NCBI RefSeq assembly: GCF_041435055.1
Contig: NZ_CP108002.1
Coordinates: 248,001 to 312,000 of the forward strand
DNA length: 64,000 bases
From: Streptomyces sp. NBC_00341
GTDB lineage: Bacteria; Actinomycetota; Actinomycetes; Streptomycetales; Streptomycetaceae
Direction of reading: 5' to 3'
A model generated the notes under the pieces. It ran no database searches, was not told the DNA's origin, and worked only from the letters and a program-made list of their open reading frames with translations. The translations under genes and the position numbers were made by a program. Shown here one piece after another: positions 7,913-15,621 of the stretch (position 1 is its first letter; each line of letters begins with the position of its first letter).

Positions 7913-9163
7913 ATGACCCGCACCGCCAGGACCGTCCGGTCCGCCGTCACCGCTGCCACGATGGTGACGGCGCTCGCTCTGACCGGCTGTGGGGGCAGCG
8001 GTTCCGGTCAGGCGAAGGCCGGCTCCGAGCAGACCCTCACCGTGTGGGTCATGGGCGAGGAGGGCAACCGAATCCAGCCGGTCGCCAAGGAGTTCACCGC
8101 GAAGCACCCCAACATCACGGTCAAGGTGACCCCGGTCGGCTGGGACGTCGCGCACCAGAAGCTGCTGTCCGCCGCGGCGGCCGGGACGCTGCCGGACATG
8201 GCCCAGATGGGCTCCACCATGATGGGCGAGTTCATCGAACTCGGCTCCCTGGAGCCGGTGGACACCAAGGTCTTCGACGAGAACGACTTCTTCCCCGCCA
8301 CCTGGAAGGGCAATGTGGTGGACGGCACCGCCTACGGCGTCCCCTGGTACGCCGACACCCGGGCCCTCTACTACCGCACCGACCTCGCCGAGAAGGCGGG
8401 GACCGACAAGACACCGGCCACCTGGAAGGACATGCGGGCCATGGCGGCCGCGTACAAGAACAGGGCCGGGACGGACTGGGGGCTGTCCCTCCAGCCCGGG
8501 GGCGCGGGAGCCTGGCAGGGCTGGGCCCCCTTCCTCTTCTCGGCCGGAGGTTCGCTGCTCGGCAAGGACGGCAGGCCCGCCCTGGACTCCCCCGAGTCGG
8601 TGGAGGCGCTGACCGAGTTCCAGCACTACTTCGACGCGGGGCTCGCCAAGAAGAACTTCGTGCCCGGCCAGGACGTCGTGAAGGACTTCGCCGCCGACCG
8701 GATGCCGATGTTCGTGTCCGGCCCCTGGATCGTCCAGAACCTCGCCGAGCAGCCCGAGCTGAAGGGCAAGTGGAAGGTCGCGCCGGTGCCGGCCGGCAAG
8801 AGCTCCACCTCCTGGGTCGGCGGCGCCTCACTGGTCACCTTCAAGGACAGCGGGCACAGGGCGGCGGCCCAGGAGTTCACGAAGTTCCTGACCACGCCCG
8901 AGATGCAGGCCCACTGGTACGAGATCTCCAAGGCGCTGCCCGCCAACAAGGCCGCCTGGGACCAGCCCGCCCTGAAGAACGGTGGTGACTCCCTGGCCGT
9001 CTTCGAGAAGTCGCTCGCCACCGCGAAGGACATCCCGCCGTTGCCCAAGTGGGAGGAGTTCACCGCCCAGATCGACAGCGCCCTGGAGAAGGTGTCGGCC
9101 GGGGCCGACCCCGCCGCGACGGCCGCGAAGCTCCAGAAGGACACCGAGGGCCTGATGGACTGA
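7913..9163 (+). CDS. ABC-transporter sugar-binding lipoprotein
   Basis: A 416-residue extracellular solute-binding protein (family 1), anchored to the outer face of the membrane. A lipoprotein signal peptide ends in LALTGC, with lipid-carrying Cys26. The mature part follows the maltose-binding pattern (LTVWVMGEEGNRI, YGVPWYADTRALYYR, FVSGPWIVQ). The ATG at 7913 has a strong ribosome site (GGAGG at 7902). Earlier in-frame ATGs would lie within the operator. No permease or ATPase gene follows, so this is an orphan binding protein that must use a transporter encoded elsewhere. The same operator motif links it to the glucosidase at 9243, suggesting an alpha-glucoside ligand. Confidence 0.9.
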   Translation: MTRTARTVRSAVTAATMVTALALTGCGGSGSGQAKAGSEQTLTVWVMGEEGNRIQPVAKEFTAKHPNITVKVTPVGWDVAHQKLLSAAAAGTLPDMAQMGSTMMGEFIELGSLEPVDTKVFDENDFFPATWKGNVVDGTAYGVPWYADTRALYYRTDLAEKAGTDKTPATWKDMRAMAAAYKNRAGTDWGLSLQPGGAGAWQGWAPFLFSAGGSLLGKDGRPALDSPESVEALTEFQHYFDAGLAKKNFVPGQDVVKDFAADRMPMFVSGPWIVQNLAEQPELKGKWKVAPVPAGKSSTSWVGGASLVTFKDSGHRAAAQEFTKFLTTPEMQAHWYEISKALPANKAAWDQPALKNGGDSLAVFEKSLATAKDIPPLPKWEEFTAQIDSALEKVSAGADPAATAAKLQKDTEGLMD

Positions 9164-9186
9164 GCACGGCACCACCCCGATCGACT

Positions 9187-9225
9187 GGAGGGGGCCTCGC
9201 GCACGGTGTGCGGGAGGCTCCCTCC
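9187..9225. terminator. Bidirectional terminator hairpin
   Basis: Long arms GGAGGGGGCCTC and GAGGCTCCCTCC (11 of 12 pair) continue into an inner stem CGCAC/GTGCG with a 3-base loop. The hairpin sits between the convergent binding-protein gene and the glucosidase gene. Confidence 0.8.
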
Positions 9226-9242
9226 GACCGTCCGGGCCGGTG

Positions 9243-10826
9243 TCAGAGCCGGAAGACGCCGTATCCGAAGCCGTCCGCGTGGACACGGCCGCCGCGAACC
9301 GTGACGCCCGACGCCTCCAGCGGGGTCGCGGTGTCCGCCGGAGCGTCGGTCTCGGCCGGTTCCCGGCGGGGGTTGATCACCACCAGGTACCGGCCGCCGC
9401 GCACATGGACCAGGGGGTAACCGGCGTGCAGTACCTCGGTGCTGCCCGCCGTGCCCAGCTCGGGGGTCTCCTTGCGCAGCGCGATGAGGCGCCGGACCAG
9501 GTGCAGCAGGGAGCCGGTGTCGGCGCGCTGCGCGGCGACGGTGGGGCGGTCAGGAGCGGGGTCGACGGGCAGGTAGAGAGCCTCGGCCGGGGCGGTGGAG
9601 AAGCCCGCGTTGGGCGAGTCGTCCCACTGCATGGGGGTGCGGGAGCCGGCCCGGTTGTAGCGCGGGCCGAGCCGGCTGCCTTCGCGATCGGGCAGCCCGG
9701 GTACGTACCGCATGCCGATCTCGTCACCGTAGTAGATCGCCGGCAGCGTCGGCCAGGTGAGCTGGAACGCGAAGGCGGCCGGGAGCTGTTCGGCGGTACG
9801 CGGTCCGCAGGCGAGCCGGGAGAAGTCGTGGTTGGCGGTCGGCAGCGAGATGAATCCGGCGTCACCCATGATCTCCGTCGCCCGGCGCCAGCCGTCCAGG
9901 AAGGTCTGGGGGGAGCCCTGTCCCCCGGCGTCGAAGTAGGGGGCGCGTGGCTCCCACTGCTCGCTCACGGTGCCCGCGAAGTTGTTCCACAGGGAGCGCA
10001 GCACCAGTCCGTCGTCCTCGGCACCGAACTGCAGGAAGAAGTCCGCGTGGAACCCCGCCGGTACGGAGACCGCCGGGTCACCCCATTCGGAGAGCAGCGC
10101 CGCCCCGGGGTGCCCGGCGTCGAGCCGGCCGCGCAGTTCGCGCCAGAGCCGGACCGTCTCCGCGTGGCCCCGGTCGTCCTTGACGAGCGAGGCGGCCATG
10201 TCCACCCGGAAGCCGGACAGGCCCAGCGACAGCCAGTGGTCCATGACGTCGTACAGGGCCTGCCGGTTGGCGCGCGGGCCCTCGGCGTCGACGGGCTGCC
10301 GCCAGGGCTCTGCGGGGTTCGTGCGCCCGTAGCCGAAGTTGAGGGCGGGCTGCGACTCGAAGAAGTTCGGCAGGTAGGAGCCGGGGCGGGTGCCCGGTGA
10401 GGCGACGAACCCCTCCGGCCGCCGGTCCGGGCCGGCCCAGATGTAGCGGTGGTCGCAGGGGTCGTCCGCCGAGGCGGTGAACCAGGGGTGCCGGTCCGAG
10501 GTGTGTCCGGCCACCAGATCGAGGAGCACCCGGATGCCGCGCCGGCCGGCCGCGTCGGTCAGCCTGGCGAGGTCGTCGTTGGTGCCGTAGCGCGGGGCGA
10601 CCGAGGAGTAGTCGCTGACGTCGTACCCCGCGTCGTCGAACGGCGACGCGAAACACGGGTTGAACCAGACGGTGTTGACGCCCAGCCAGGCGAGATGGTC
10701 GAGCCTTGCCTCGATTCCGGCGAAGTCGCCGATGCCGTCGCCGTCGGAGTCGGCGAAGCTCTGCGGGTAGATCTGGTAGAGGACGGCGTCGGCCAGCCAT
10801 TCACGGGCGGGACGGGACGAGGTCAT
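9243..10826 (-). CDS. GH13 alpha-glucosidase/alpha-amylase family protein
   Basis: A 527-residue glycoside hydrolase of family 13, cytoplasmic (no signal peptide), cleaving alpha-glucosidic bonds in short sugars. WLADAVLYQIYPQSFADSDGDG opens the (beta/alpha)8 barrel (the family's YQIYP motif at residues 17-21). The nucleophile is Asp209 in GFRVDMA, the acid/base Glu247 in LLSEWG, and the third acid Asp334 in ANHD. GIGDFAGI is the usual oligosaccharidase region. The ATG overlaps the stop of the upstream endonuclease-family gene by 4 bases, so both are translated from one message. That message is controlled by the LacI-type site at 11713. Confidence 0.93.
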   Translation of the reverse strand: MTSSRPAREWLADAVLYQIYPQSFADSDGDGIGDFAGIEARLDHLAWLGVNTVWFNPCFASPFDDAGYDVSDYSSVAPRYGTNDDLARLTDAAGRRGIRVLLDLVAGHTSDRHPWFTASADDPCDHRYIWAGPDRRPEGFVASPGTRPGSYLPNFFESQPALNFGYGRTNPAEPWRQPVDAEGPRANRQALYDVMDHWLSLGLSGFRVDMAASLVKDDRGHAETVRLWRELRGRLDAGHPGAALLSEWGDPAVSVPAGFHADFFLQFGAEDDGLVLRSLWNNFAGTVSEQWEPRAPYFDAGGQGSPQTFLDGWRRATEIMGDAGFISLPTANHDFSRLACGPRTAEQLPAAFAFQLTWPTLPAIYYGDEIGMRYVPGLPDREGSRLGPRYNRAGSRTPMQWDDSPNAGFSTAPAEALYLPVDPAPDRPTVAAQRADTGSLLHLVRRLIALRKETPELGTAGSTEVLHAGYPLVHVRGGRYLVVINPRREPAETDAPADTATPLEASGVTVRGGRVHADGFGYGVFRL

Positions 10827-11644
10827 GGGGCGGAATCCTCCGGGACGGCCCGTGCGAGGTGCACGAGCGCTTGGACGGGGAAGTGGTCGCTGGGACAACG
10901 GCCCTGTTCGGACTGGGCGTTGATGCTCGCCGAACGGACGCCGGTGCCGCGCGAGGCGAGGATCCAGTCGATCCGGTCGCCGTCCGGGACGGGCGGCCCA
11001 TGGTCGTGGAACGTGCCGCGGGCCGGCCCGCGCTCCTCGGCCGCACCCCAGGTGTCGACCAGGTCCGCCCCGGAGAGCAGGGTGTCGTACGCGACGCTGC
11101 GTTCCGCCGGTGCGTTGAAGTCGCCCGTGACCAGGCGGGGAATGTCCGAGGGCCTGGTGGACAGCCACTCGGCGAGCAGCCGGGCCGAGCGCCGGCGGGC
11201 GTCCTCCGCGAGGTGGTCGAAGTGGGTGTTGGCCACGCACAGTTCGCCGCCGGCGACCCGGTCACGGAAGCGGACCCAGGTGACCATGCGGGGGCAGCCG
11301 CCGCCCCAGGTGTTGGAGCCGACGACCTTCGGGGTGTCGGAGAGCCAGAAGTGTCCGTGGGCGAGGGGTTCCAGCCGGCGCCGGTCGTGGAACACGGCCA
11401 TGTACTCGCCGCGCGCGCCGCCCTCGCGACCCTGGCCGGTCCAGCCGTAGTCCGGTCCCAGTCCGGCCTCCAGATCCCTCACCTGGGCGTGAAGCCCCTC
11501 CTGCGTGCCGATCAGGTGGGGCCGCTCACGGCGCAGCAGGTCCACGGCCGCACCGCGTCGCCGGGACCAGGGGTGCGGAGCACCGTCCCAGTCGACCTGC
11601 AGGTTGAACGTCATGACCCGCAGTCCGTGTCCGGTGTCCGTCAC
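10823..11644 (-). CDS. Endonuclease/exonuclease/phosphatase-family hydrolase
   Basis: A 273-residue member of the EEP superfamily, metal-dependent phosphodiesterases. Conserved pieces are RVMTFNLQ (Asn, residues 9-16), IGTQEG (catalytic Glu), VANTHFDH, LVTGDFNAP (Asp/Asn) and the C-terminal SDHFPVQ (Asp-His). No secretion signal is seen, so it is probably cytoplasmic. It starts with GTG. It is coupled by a 4-base overlap to the GH13 gene, an odd pairing of a phosphodiesterase and a glucosidase that hints at a phosphate-containing glycoside substrate. That is inference only. The real substrate could equally be a nucleic acid or phospholipid. Confidence 0.85.
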   Translation of the reverse strand: MTDTGHGLRVMTFNLQVDWDGAPHPWSRRRGAAVDLLRRERPHLIGTQEGLHAQVRDLEAGLGPDYGWTGQGREGGARGEYMAVFHDRRRLEPLAHGHFWLSDTPKVVGSNTWGGGCPRMVTWVRFRDRVAGGELCVANTHFDHLAEDARRRSARLLAEWLSTRPSDIPRLVTGDFNAPAERSVAYDTLLSGADLVDTWGAAEERGPARGTFHDHGPPVPDGDRIDWILASRGTGVRSASINAQSEQGRCPSDHFPVQALVHLARAVPEDSAP

Positions 11645-11959
11645 TGTGCTGCCTTCCGTGCCGTGCCCGTGCTGTGCCGCCGCACTGTGCGACGAGCAGC
11701 TCCGCCGCCTTCTGTATGCGCTTACATAATCGGGAAGACGGTAACTTCACCGCCCCTGATGTGGCAAGACCCGGAGGGCACCGGGACGGGCGCGACGGAA
11801 GCCGGTGCGGCTCGTCGAACGGATCGATTTGCTCGGCGTGTTGAAGGAGACGCGCGTGGAGGGCGTCTCGATCCGCACTGGACCCGGAAGGCCCTTACTC
11901 GCTCAAGAGCCCCGGACAGTGACCACTGTCAGCACATCCGGCCTCCGCAGACGGAACAC
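11645..11959. other. Intergenic region upstream of the glucosidase unit
   Basis: A 315-base spacer between two minus-strand genes. It holds the LacI-type operator at 11713 and presumably the promoter of the endonuclease-glucosidase unit. Nothing else convincing was seen; the rest is the 3' side of the DHA2 exporter gene. Confidence 0.6.
11713..11726. promoter_or_regulatory. LacI-type operator before the endonuclease-glucosidase unit
   Basis: TGTATGCGCTTACA is a 14-base near-palindrome (12 of 14 positions symmetrical) matching the LacI-family consensus TGTAAGCGCTTACA. It lies 69 bases upstream of the minus-strand start codon at 11644 and repeats the motif at 7866. Confidence 0.7.
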
Positions 11960-13597
11960 CTAGTGCCCGGACGGGCTCGGCGCCGGGTCCTCGGGGCGTG
12001 CGGCGCCGGCGTCCTCCGTCACGCGGGTGCCCGGGTGCCACAGCGAACAGATGAAGGCGAGCACGAGGGCACCGGCCATGGAGTAGAACACCCACTGGTT
12101 CGCCTCGGCGAAGTCCAGCCGGACCGCCTGCATCGACTCCCGGGTGAGCTCGGCGGCCCTGCCGTGTCCCGTGGGCTGTCGCGCGTCGGCGTTCCCGGTG
12201 ACGGCTTCGGCGATGTGCCGGGCGGCGGTGCGGGCGGGCCCGGACGGCACGCCCTCGGCCCGCAGCGTCTCACCGACACGGTTCACCGTGACATGCGTCA
12301 GCACCGTGCCGAACACCGCGAGACCGATGCTGGCGGCGAAGTTGCGGACCGTCTGCGTGATGCCGGTGACCTCGCCGTAGGAGGCGCCGATCGACCGGTT
12401 GACGGCGTCGGTCGAGGCGGGTGCGAGCAGGAAGCCGATGCCCGCGCCCGCGAGGGCCGCGTACGGCCACTGGTCGTGCATCGAGAGCGTCGTCAGCTTG
12501 GCGGCCCAGAGCGCGAAGCCGACCGCGCCGAGTGCGGCACCGATCTTCAGGGCCGGGCGGGCGCCGCGCTTGTCCAGGATGCGGCCGCCCCACTGGGAGG
12601 CGAGGGCGAACCCCACGAAGAAGTAGAGGAGGTAGAGCGCCGCCTGGTTGGGCGAGGCGCTCAGGGAGACCTGGGCGTACACCGAGGCGAAGAAGAGCAC
12701 CGGCACGAAGGCCGTCATGGCGAAGAAGAGCACGAGCATGTCGACGGAGAACGCCCGGTCCCGGAAGACCTGGAGTCTGACGAGCGGGTGGCGCCGGCGC
12801 AGTTCGAAGCGGCAGAAGTAGGCCAGGACCACGAGCCCGACCACGATGCACGTCCAGGTCGACCAGGTGTCCCAGCCCCAGGACACGGACTGCTGGAGCC
12901 CCAGCACGGTCAGCCCCATGCCGACCGCCATCAGCACGGCGCCCGGCACGTCCAGCGGTTCCCGTCTCGAGCTCTCGGGGATGTGCGCGAGCAGGGCCAG
13001 GACGATGGCGACCACGGCGACGGGGACGTTGATCCAGAAGATGGCACGCCAGGTCCATTCGGTGAGCCAGCCGCCCAGCAGCGGGCCGATGGCCGTGAGT
13101 CCGCCCGAGACGCCGAAGAACAGCGCCAGCGCGCGCCCGCGCCGTTCCACCGGGAACACCGCGATGACCACGGCGAGCGCCGCCGGGAACATCAGGGCCG
13201 CGCCGAAGCCCTGGATCGCCCGGAACCCGATCAGCCACGCCTGGGCGTAGTCCCCCGACGGCACGGCGCCGCAGAGCGCGGAGGCGATGACGAAGACGAG
13301 CGTGCCGCAGAGCATGACGCGGCGGTGGCCGAAGATGTCGGAGAGCCGGCCGCCGAGCGCGAAGAACGCGGCGAGCGTGAGCAGGTAGGCGTTGATGACC
13401 CACTGCATCTGCGAGGAGGTGAGCCCCAGCTCGTGAATGATGTCGGGTGCGGCGATCGCCACGATGGTCTGGTCGATGAACGTCATCGACACGGCGAACA
13501 TCATCGCGGCCAGTGCCAGCGTCTGGTTCGGCGGCCCGCTCGCACCGGCCTTCGCGGGGCGGTCCGGACCCTGCGCCCGGGGCGCCGAGTTACTCAT
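11960..13597 (-). CDS. DHA2-family MFS multidrug exporter
   Basis: A 545-residue major facilitator of the 14-helix DHA2 family (EmrB/QacA type), a proton-driven exporter in the inner membrane. Motifs: FIDQTIVAIAAPDI in helix 1 (residues 39-52), GGRLSDIFGHRRVM (loop 2-3 motif A), RAIQGFGAALMFP (motif B) and SGGLTAIGPLLGGWLT (motif C, antiporter signature). The ATG was chosen at MSNSAPRAQ; the longer frame upstream is not protein-like. It is divergent from yhfZ with a 139-base shared spacer carrying the yhf operator. It may therefore belong to the yhf regulon, perhaps exporting a pathway product. Confidence 0.92.
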   Translation of the reverse strand: MSNSAPRAQGPDRPAKAGASGPPNQTLALAAMMFAVSMTFIDQTIVAIAAPDIIHELGLTSSQMQWVINAYLLTLAAFFALGGRLSDIFGHRRVMLCGTLVFVIASALCGAVPSGDYAQAWLIGFRAIQGFGAALMFPAALAVVIAVFPVERRGRALALFFGVSGGLTAIGPLLGGWLTEWTWRAIFWINVPVAVVAIVLALLAHIPESSRREPLDVPGAVLMAVGMGLTVLGLQQSVSWGWDTWSTWTCIVVGLVVLAYFCRFELRRRHPLVRLQVFRDRAFSVDMLVLFFAMTAFVPVLFFASVYAQVSLSASPNQAALYLLYFFVGFALASQWGGRILDKRGARPALKIGAALGAVGFALWAAKLTTLSMHDQWPYAALAGAGIGFLLAPASTDAVNRSIGASYGEVTGITQTVRNFAASIGLAVFGTVLTHVTVNRVGETLRAEGVPSGPARTAARHIAEAVTGNADARQPTGHGRAAELTRESMQAVRLDFAEANQWVFYSMAGALVLAFICSLWHPGTRVTEDAGAARPEDPAPSPSGH

Positions 13598-13704
13598 GGC
13601 CTCATGTTCTCCGCGCCCATCCCCCGGCGCACGCCGGGCGGACCAGCAGGAGGAGTCCGAGGCGCGCAGGGCGGTCGGGAGCGGGCTTCCGGAAGGGGTC
13701 TTGT

Positions 13705-13728
13705 CAGTATCCAGAATCCTGGTTACTG
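13705..13728. promoter_or_regulatory. 24-bp palindrome, candidate YhfZ operator (copy 1)
   Basis: A near-perfect 24-base palindrome with arms CAGTA, CCAG on the left and CTGG, TACTG on the right. It ends 8 bases before the yhfZ GTG start and is 108 bases from the divergent exporter gene. A second copy (20 of 24 bases identical) lies at 14727 before yhfY. Position and duplication argue for binding by YhfZ itself. Confidence 0.75.
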
Positions 13729-13736
13729 TTTGATTC

Positions 13737-14675
13737 GTGAACGACTTCGACGACCGCTTCCTCACCCGCAACGGCCTCGCCGCGCGGCAGCTCGCCGTCC
13801 TGCTCCTGCACCACGAGCCGGACACCCGCCTGCCCCGTGTGCGCGACTTCGCGCAGGAGCTGGGCTGCGGAAACGGAACCGTTCAGGCCGCCCTCCACCT
13901 GCTGGAGGAGGCCGGCGCGATCTCGACGACCGCCCGCGGCCATCTCGGCACCTTCCTCGTCCACTCGGACCGCACCGTCCTGTGGCGGCTGTCCGGCCTG
14001 GGAACCCTGCTCGCGGCGATGCCGCTCCCCTACTCACGGCGGTACGAGGGCCTGGCGACCGGGCTGCGCAGCGCGTTCGAGGAGGCGGGCGCGCCGTTCG
14101 CGATCACGTTCATGCGAGGCGCCGGGGCCCGGACCGCGGCGCTGCTGGAGGGCAAGGTCGACCTGGTCGTCCTGTCCCGGTTCGCCGCCGACCAGCTGAT
14201 CGCCGAGCACCCGGTGGAGCTGGTGGCCGATCTCGGCCCCGCCACCTATGTCGGCGCGCACGGCATGCTGGTGCGGCACGGGGTGGACCTGGACACGCCC
14301 GGACTGCGGGTGGCGGTCGACCACGCCTCAGAGGATCTGCGGATGCTCGTGGAGCGGGTCTTCGCCGGCCGGGACGACGTCGAGTGGCGGGAGGCGTCGT
14401 ACATGCAGCTGAGCGATCTGTTCGCGCGGAACGAGGTGGACGCGACCGTCTGGAACCTGGACGAGGCGCAGGACCGGCTCGGGATCGGCGTAGACGTGCT
14501 CCCTCTCGGGGACGAGGTCAACCGGGAGCTGGCACTGCGCAACTCCACCGCCGCGGTGATCGGCCGGTCCGAGGGGGCCAAGGCGCTCGCCGCGGTCCGT
14601 GACTCGCTCGATCTGTCGCTGGTGACCCGGCTGCAGAGCGAGGTGCTGCGCGGTGAGCGCGTCCCCTCCTACTGA
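13737..14675 (+). CDS. yhfZ: YhfZ-family GntR-like transcriptional regulator
   Basis: A 312-residue regulator. The N-terminal 75 residues form a winged helix-turn-helix (RLPRVRDFAQELGCGNGTVQ). The rest resembles a periplasmic-binding-protein-like effector domain (GLATGLRSAFEEAG, GKVDLVVLSRFAADQL, YVGAHGMLVRHG), as in E. coli YhfZ. The GTG start lies just 8 bases behind the palindrome, and no Shine-Dalgarno sequence is seen, so translation may be leaderless or weak. It is the first gene of a yhf-type locus and likely senses a small molecule to control it. Identity rests on the whole gene order (yhfZ-Y-U-T-php-S-X-W), which is hard to explain otherwise. Confidence 0.88.
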   Translation: MNDFDDRFLTRNGLAARQLAVLLLHHEPDTRLPRVRDFAQELGCGNGTVQAALHLLEEAGAISTTARGHLGTFLVHSDRTVLWRLSGLGTLLAAMPLPYSRRYEGLATGLRSAFEEAGAPFAITFMRGAGARTAALLEGKVDLVVLSRFAADQLIAEHPVELVADLGPATYVGAHGMLVRHGVDLDTPGLRVAVDHASEDLRMLVERVFAGRDDVEWREASYMQLSDLFARNEVDATVWNLDEAQDRLGIGVDVLPLGDEVNRELALRNSTAAVIGRSEGAKALAAVRDSLDLSLVTRLQSEVLRGERVPSY

Positions 14676-14726
14676 CCTGCGGGCTCCGTGACCGGGGTCT
14701 CATAACTCCGGGGCGTCGCTCGCCCT

Positions 14727-14750
14727 CAAAATACAAAATCCTGGTTACTG
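14727..14750. promoter_or_regulatory. Candidate YhfZ operator (copy 2)
   Basis: This sequence matches the 13705 palindrome at 20 of 24 positions. The right half (AATCCTGGTTACTG) is identical and the left half is degenerate. It lies 21 bases before the yhfY start and marks a second promoter inside the locus, so the metabolic genes can be controlled apart from yhfZ. Confidence 0.7.
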
Positions 14751-14770
14751 TTGATTTTAGGAGGATCACC

Positions 14771-15157
14771 ATGGACGACCAGCTCGCACTGCGGATCCAG
14801 CTCTTTCGCGAGGGCGGCACGGTCAGGCCAGAGGTGGCCGACTTCGTCACCACCGAGCTGACCGCCCTGGAGGCGGAGGGCCGCACGGTCACCGAAGCGA
14901 CGGCAGGCATGCTGACCAGCCACCTGATGATGGCGCTCGGCCGGATCCTGGACGGCGAGGCGATCGAGCAGTTCCTCACCGACGACCAGGTCGCCGCCGA
15001 GCTGGCCGGACATCCCGACGCCGTCGCCCGCGCCCGTGCCGTATCGGCCCGCGCCGAACGGGAGCTCGGGGCCGCGCTCCCGGAGTCCGAGGTCAACTTC
15101 CTCGGGATGCACCTGGCCGTCCTGGCGCAGCAGCCGCCCGCCGCACCCACGTCCTGA
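14771..15157 (+). CDS. yhfY: YhfY-like PRD-domain protein
   Basis: A 128-residue protein consisting of a single PRD-like domain, the fold phosphorylated on histidines in sugar-PTS antiterminators. The visible helices are LRIQLFREGGTVRPEVADFV and GMLTSHLMMALGRILDGEAI, with His36-type and His117-type positions (TSHLMM; FLGMHLAVL). It has no DNA- or RNA-binding domain attached, as in E. coli YhfY. A perfect ribosome site (AGGAGG at 14759) precedes the ATG. A regulatory role in the yhf operon is inferred. There is no PTS gene nearby, so its phosphorylation partner is unclear. Confidence 0.8.
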   Translation: MDDQLALRIQLFREGGTVRPEVADFVTTELTALEAEGRTVTEATAGMLTSHLMMALGRILDGEAIEQFLTDDQVAAELAGHPDAVARARAVSARAERELGAALPESEVNFLGMHLAVLAQQPPAAPTS

Positions 15158-15221
15158 GCGTCACGGCAGGCGTCCCGCCCCCTACCCCGCAGCAGAAACC
15201 GACGCAGAGAGAAGAACAGCC

Positions 15222-15578
15222 ATGACGAAGATCCTCACCGGTGGAGTCGGCAAGGTCGAGGTCACCGCGGCCATCGGCAAGCTCGGCATCGACTCGCTCG
15301 ACGTCGTCGCCTCCAGCGACATGGACGCGGCGATGAAGCTCCGGGCCGGTCAGGCCGACTACTACCTGGGCACCTGCCACACGGGCGCCGGCGCCTCGCT
15401 GGGCGTGCTCGTCGGCCTCATGGGCAGTGCCGCCTGCCACACCTTCGGGCGCAGCGTTCCGACGGAGGAGCAGGTCACCGCCCTGCTCGCCGAAGGCAAG
15501 AAGGTCTTCGGCTTCTCGATGGACCAGATCGACATCATCGCCCCCCTCATGGCGCGCGCCATCGCCGCCCGCGGCTGA
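15222..15578 (+). CDS. yhfU: YhfU-like DUF2620 protein
   Basis: A 118-residue DUF2620 protein. Recognisable segments are ILTGGVGKVEVTAAIGKLG at the start (glycine-rich loop), YYLGTCHTGAGASLGVLVGL at about residues 48-67 and ACHTFGRSVPTEEQV. The start at 15222 has the site AGAGAAGAACAGCC upstream and removes 62 non-protein-like residues. The fold resembles PTS-type small cytosolic components, but no catalytic cysteine/histidine role is established. In E. coli the homologue lies next to the YhfT membrane protein, as here (43 bases apart), which suggests the two form one transport or processing complex. Confidence 0.88.
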   Translation: MTKILTGGVGKVEVTAAIGKLGIDSLDVVASSDMDAAMKLRAGQADYYLGTCHTGAGASLGVLVGLMGSAACHTFGRSVPTEEQVTALLAEGKKVFGFSMDQIDIIAPLMARAIAARG

Positions 15579-15621
15579 ACAACAGCCTGTTCTGATCATC
15601 CCGGGCACCAAGGAGTGACTC

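Noticed and set aside
10706..14602. A 1298-codon open frame on the plus strand across the endonuclease, exporter and yhfZ genes
   Set aside because: It is antisense or out of frame to three genes with recognised motifs. Its product is rich in R, G, H, E and P with no domains, which is normal for shadow frames in very GC-rich DNA.
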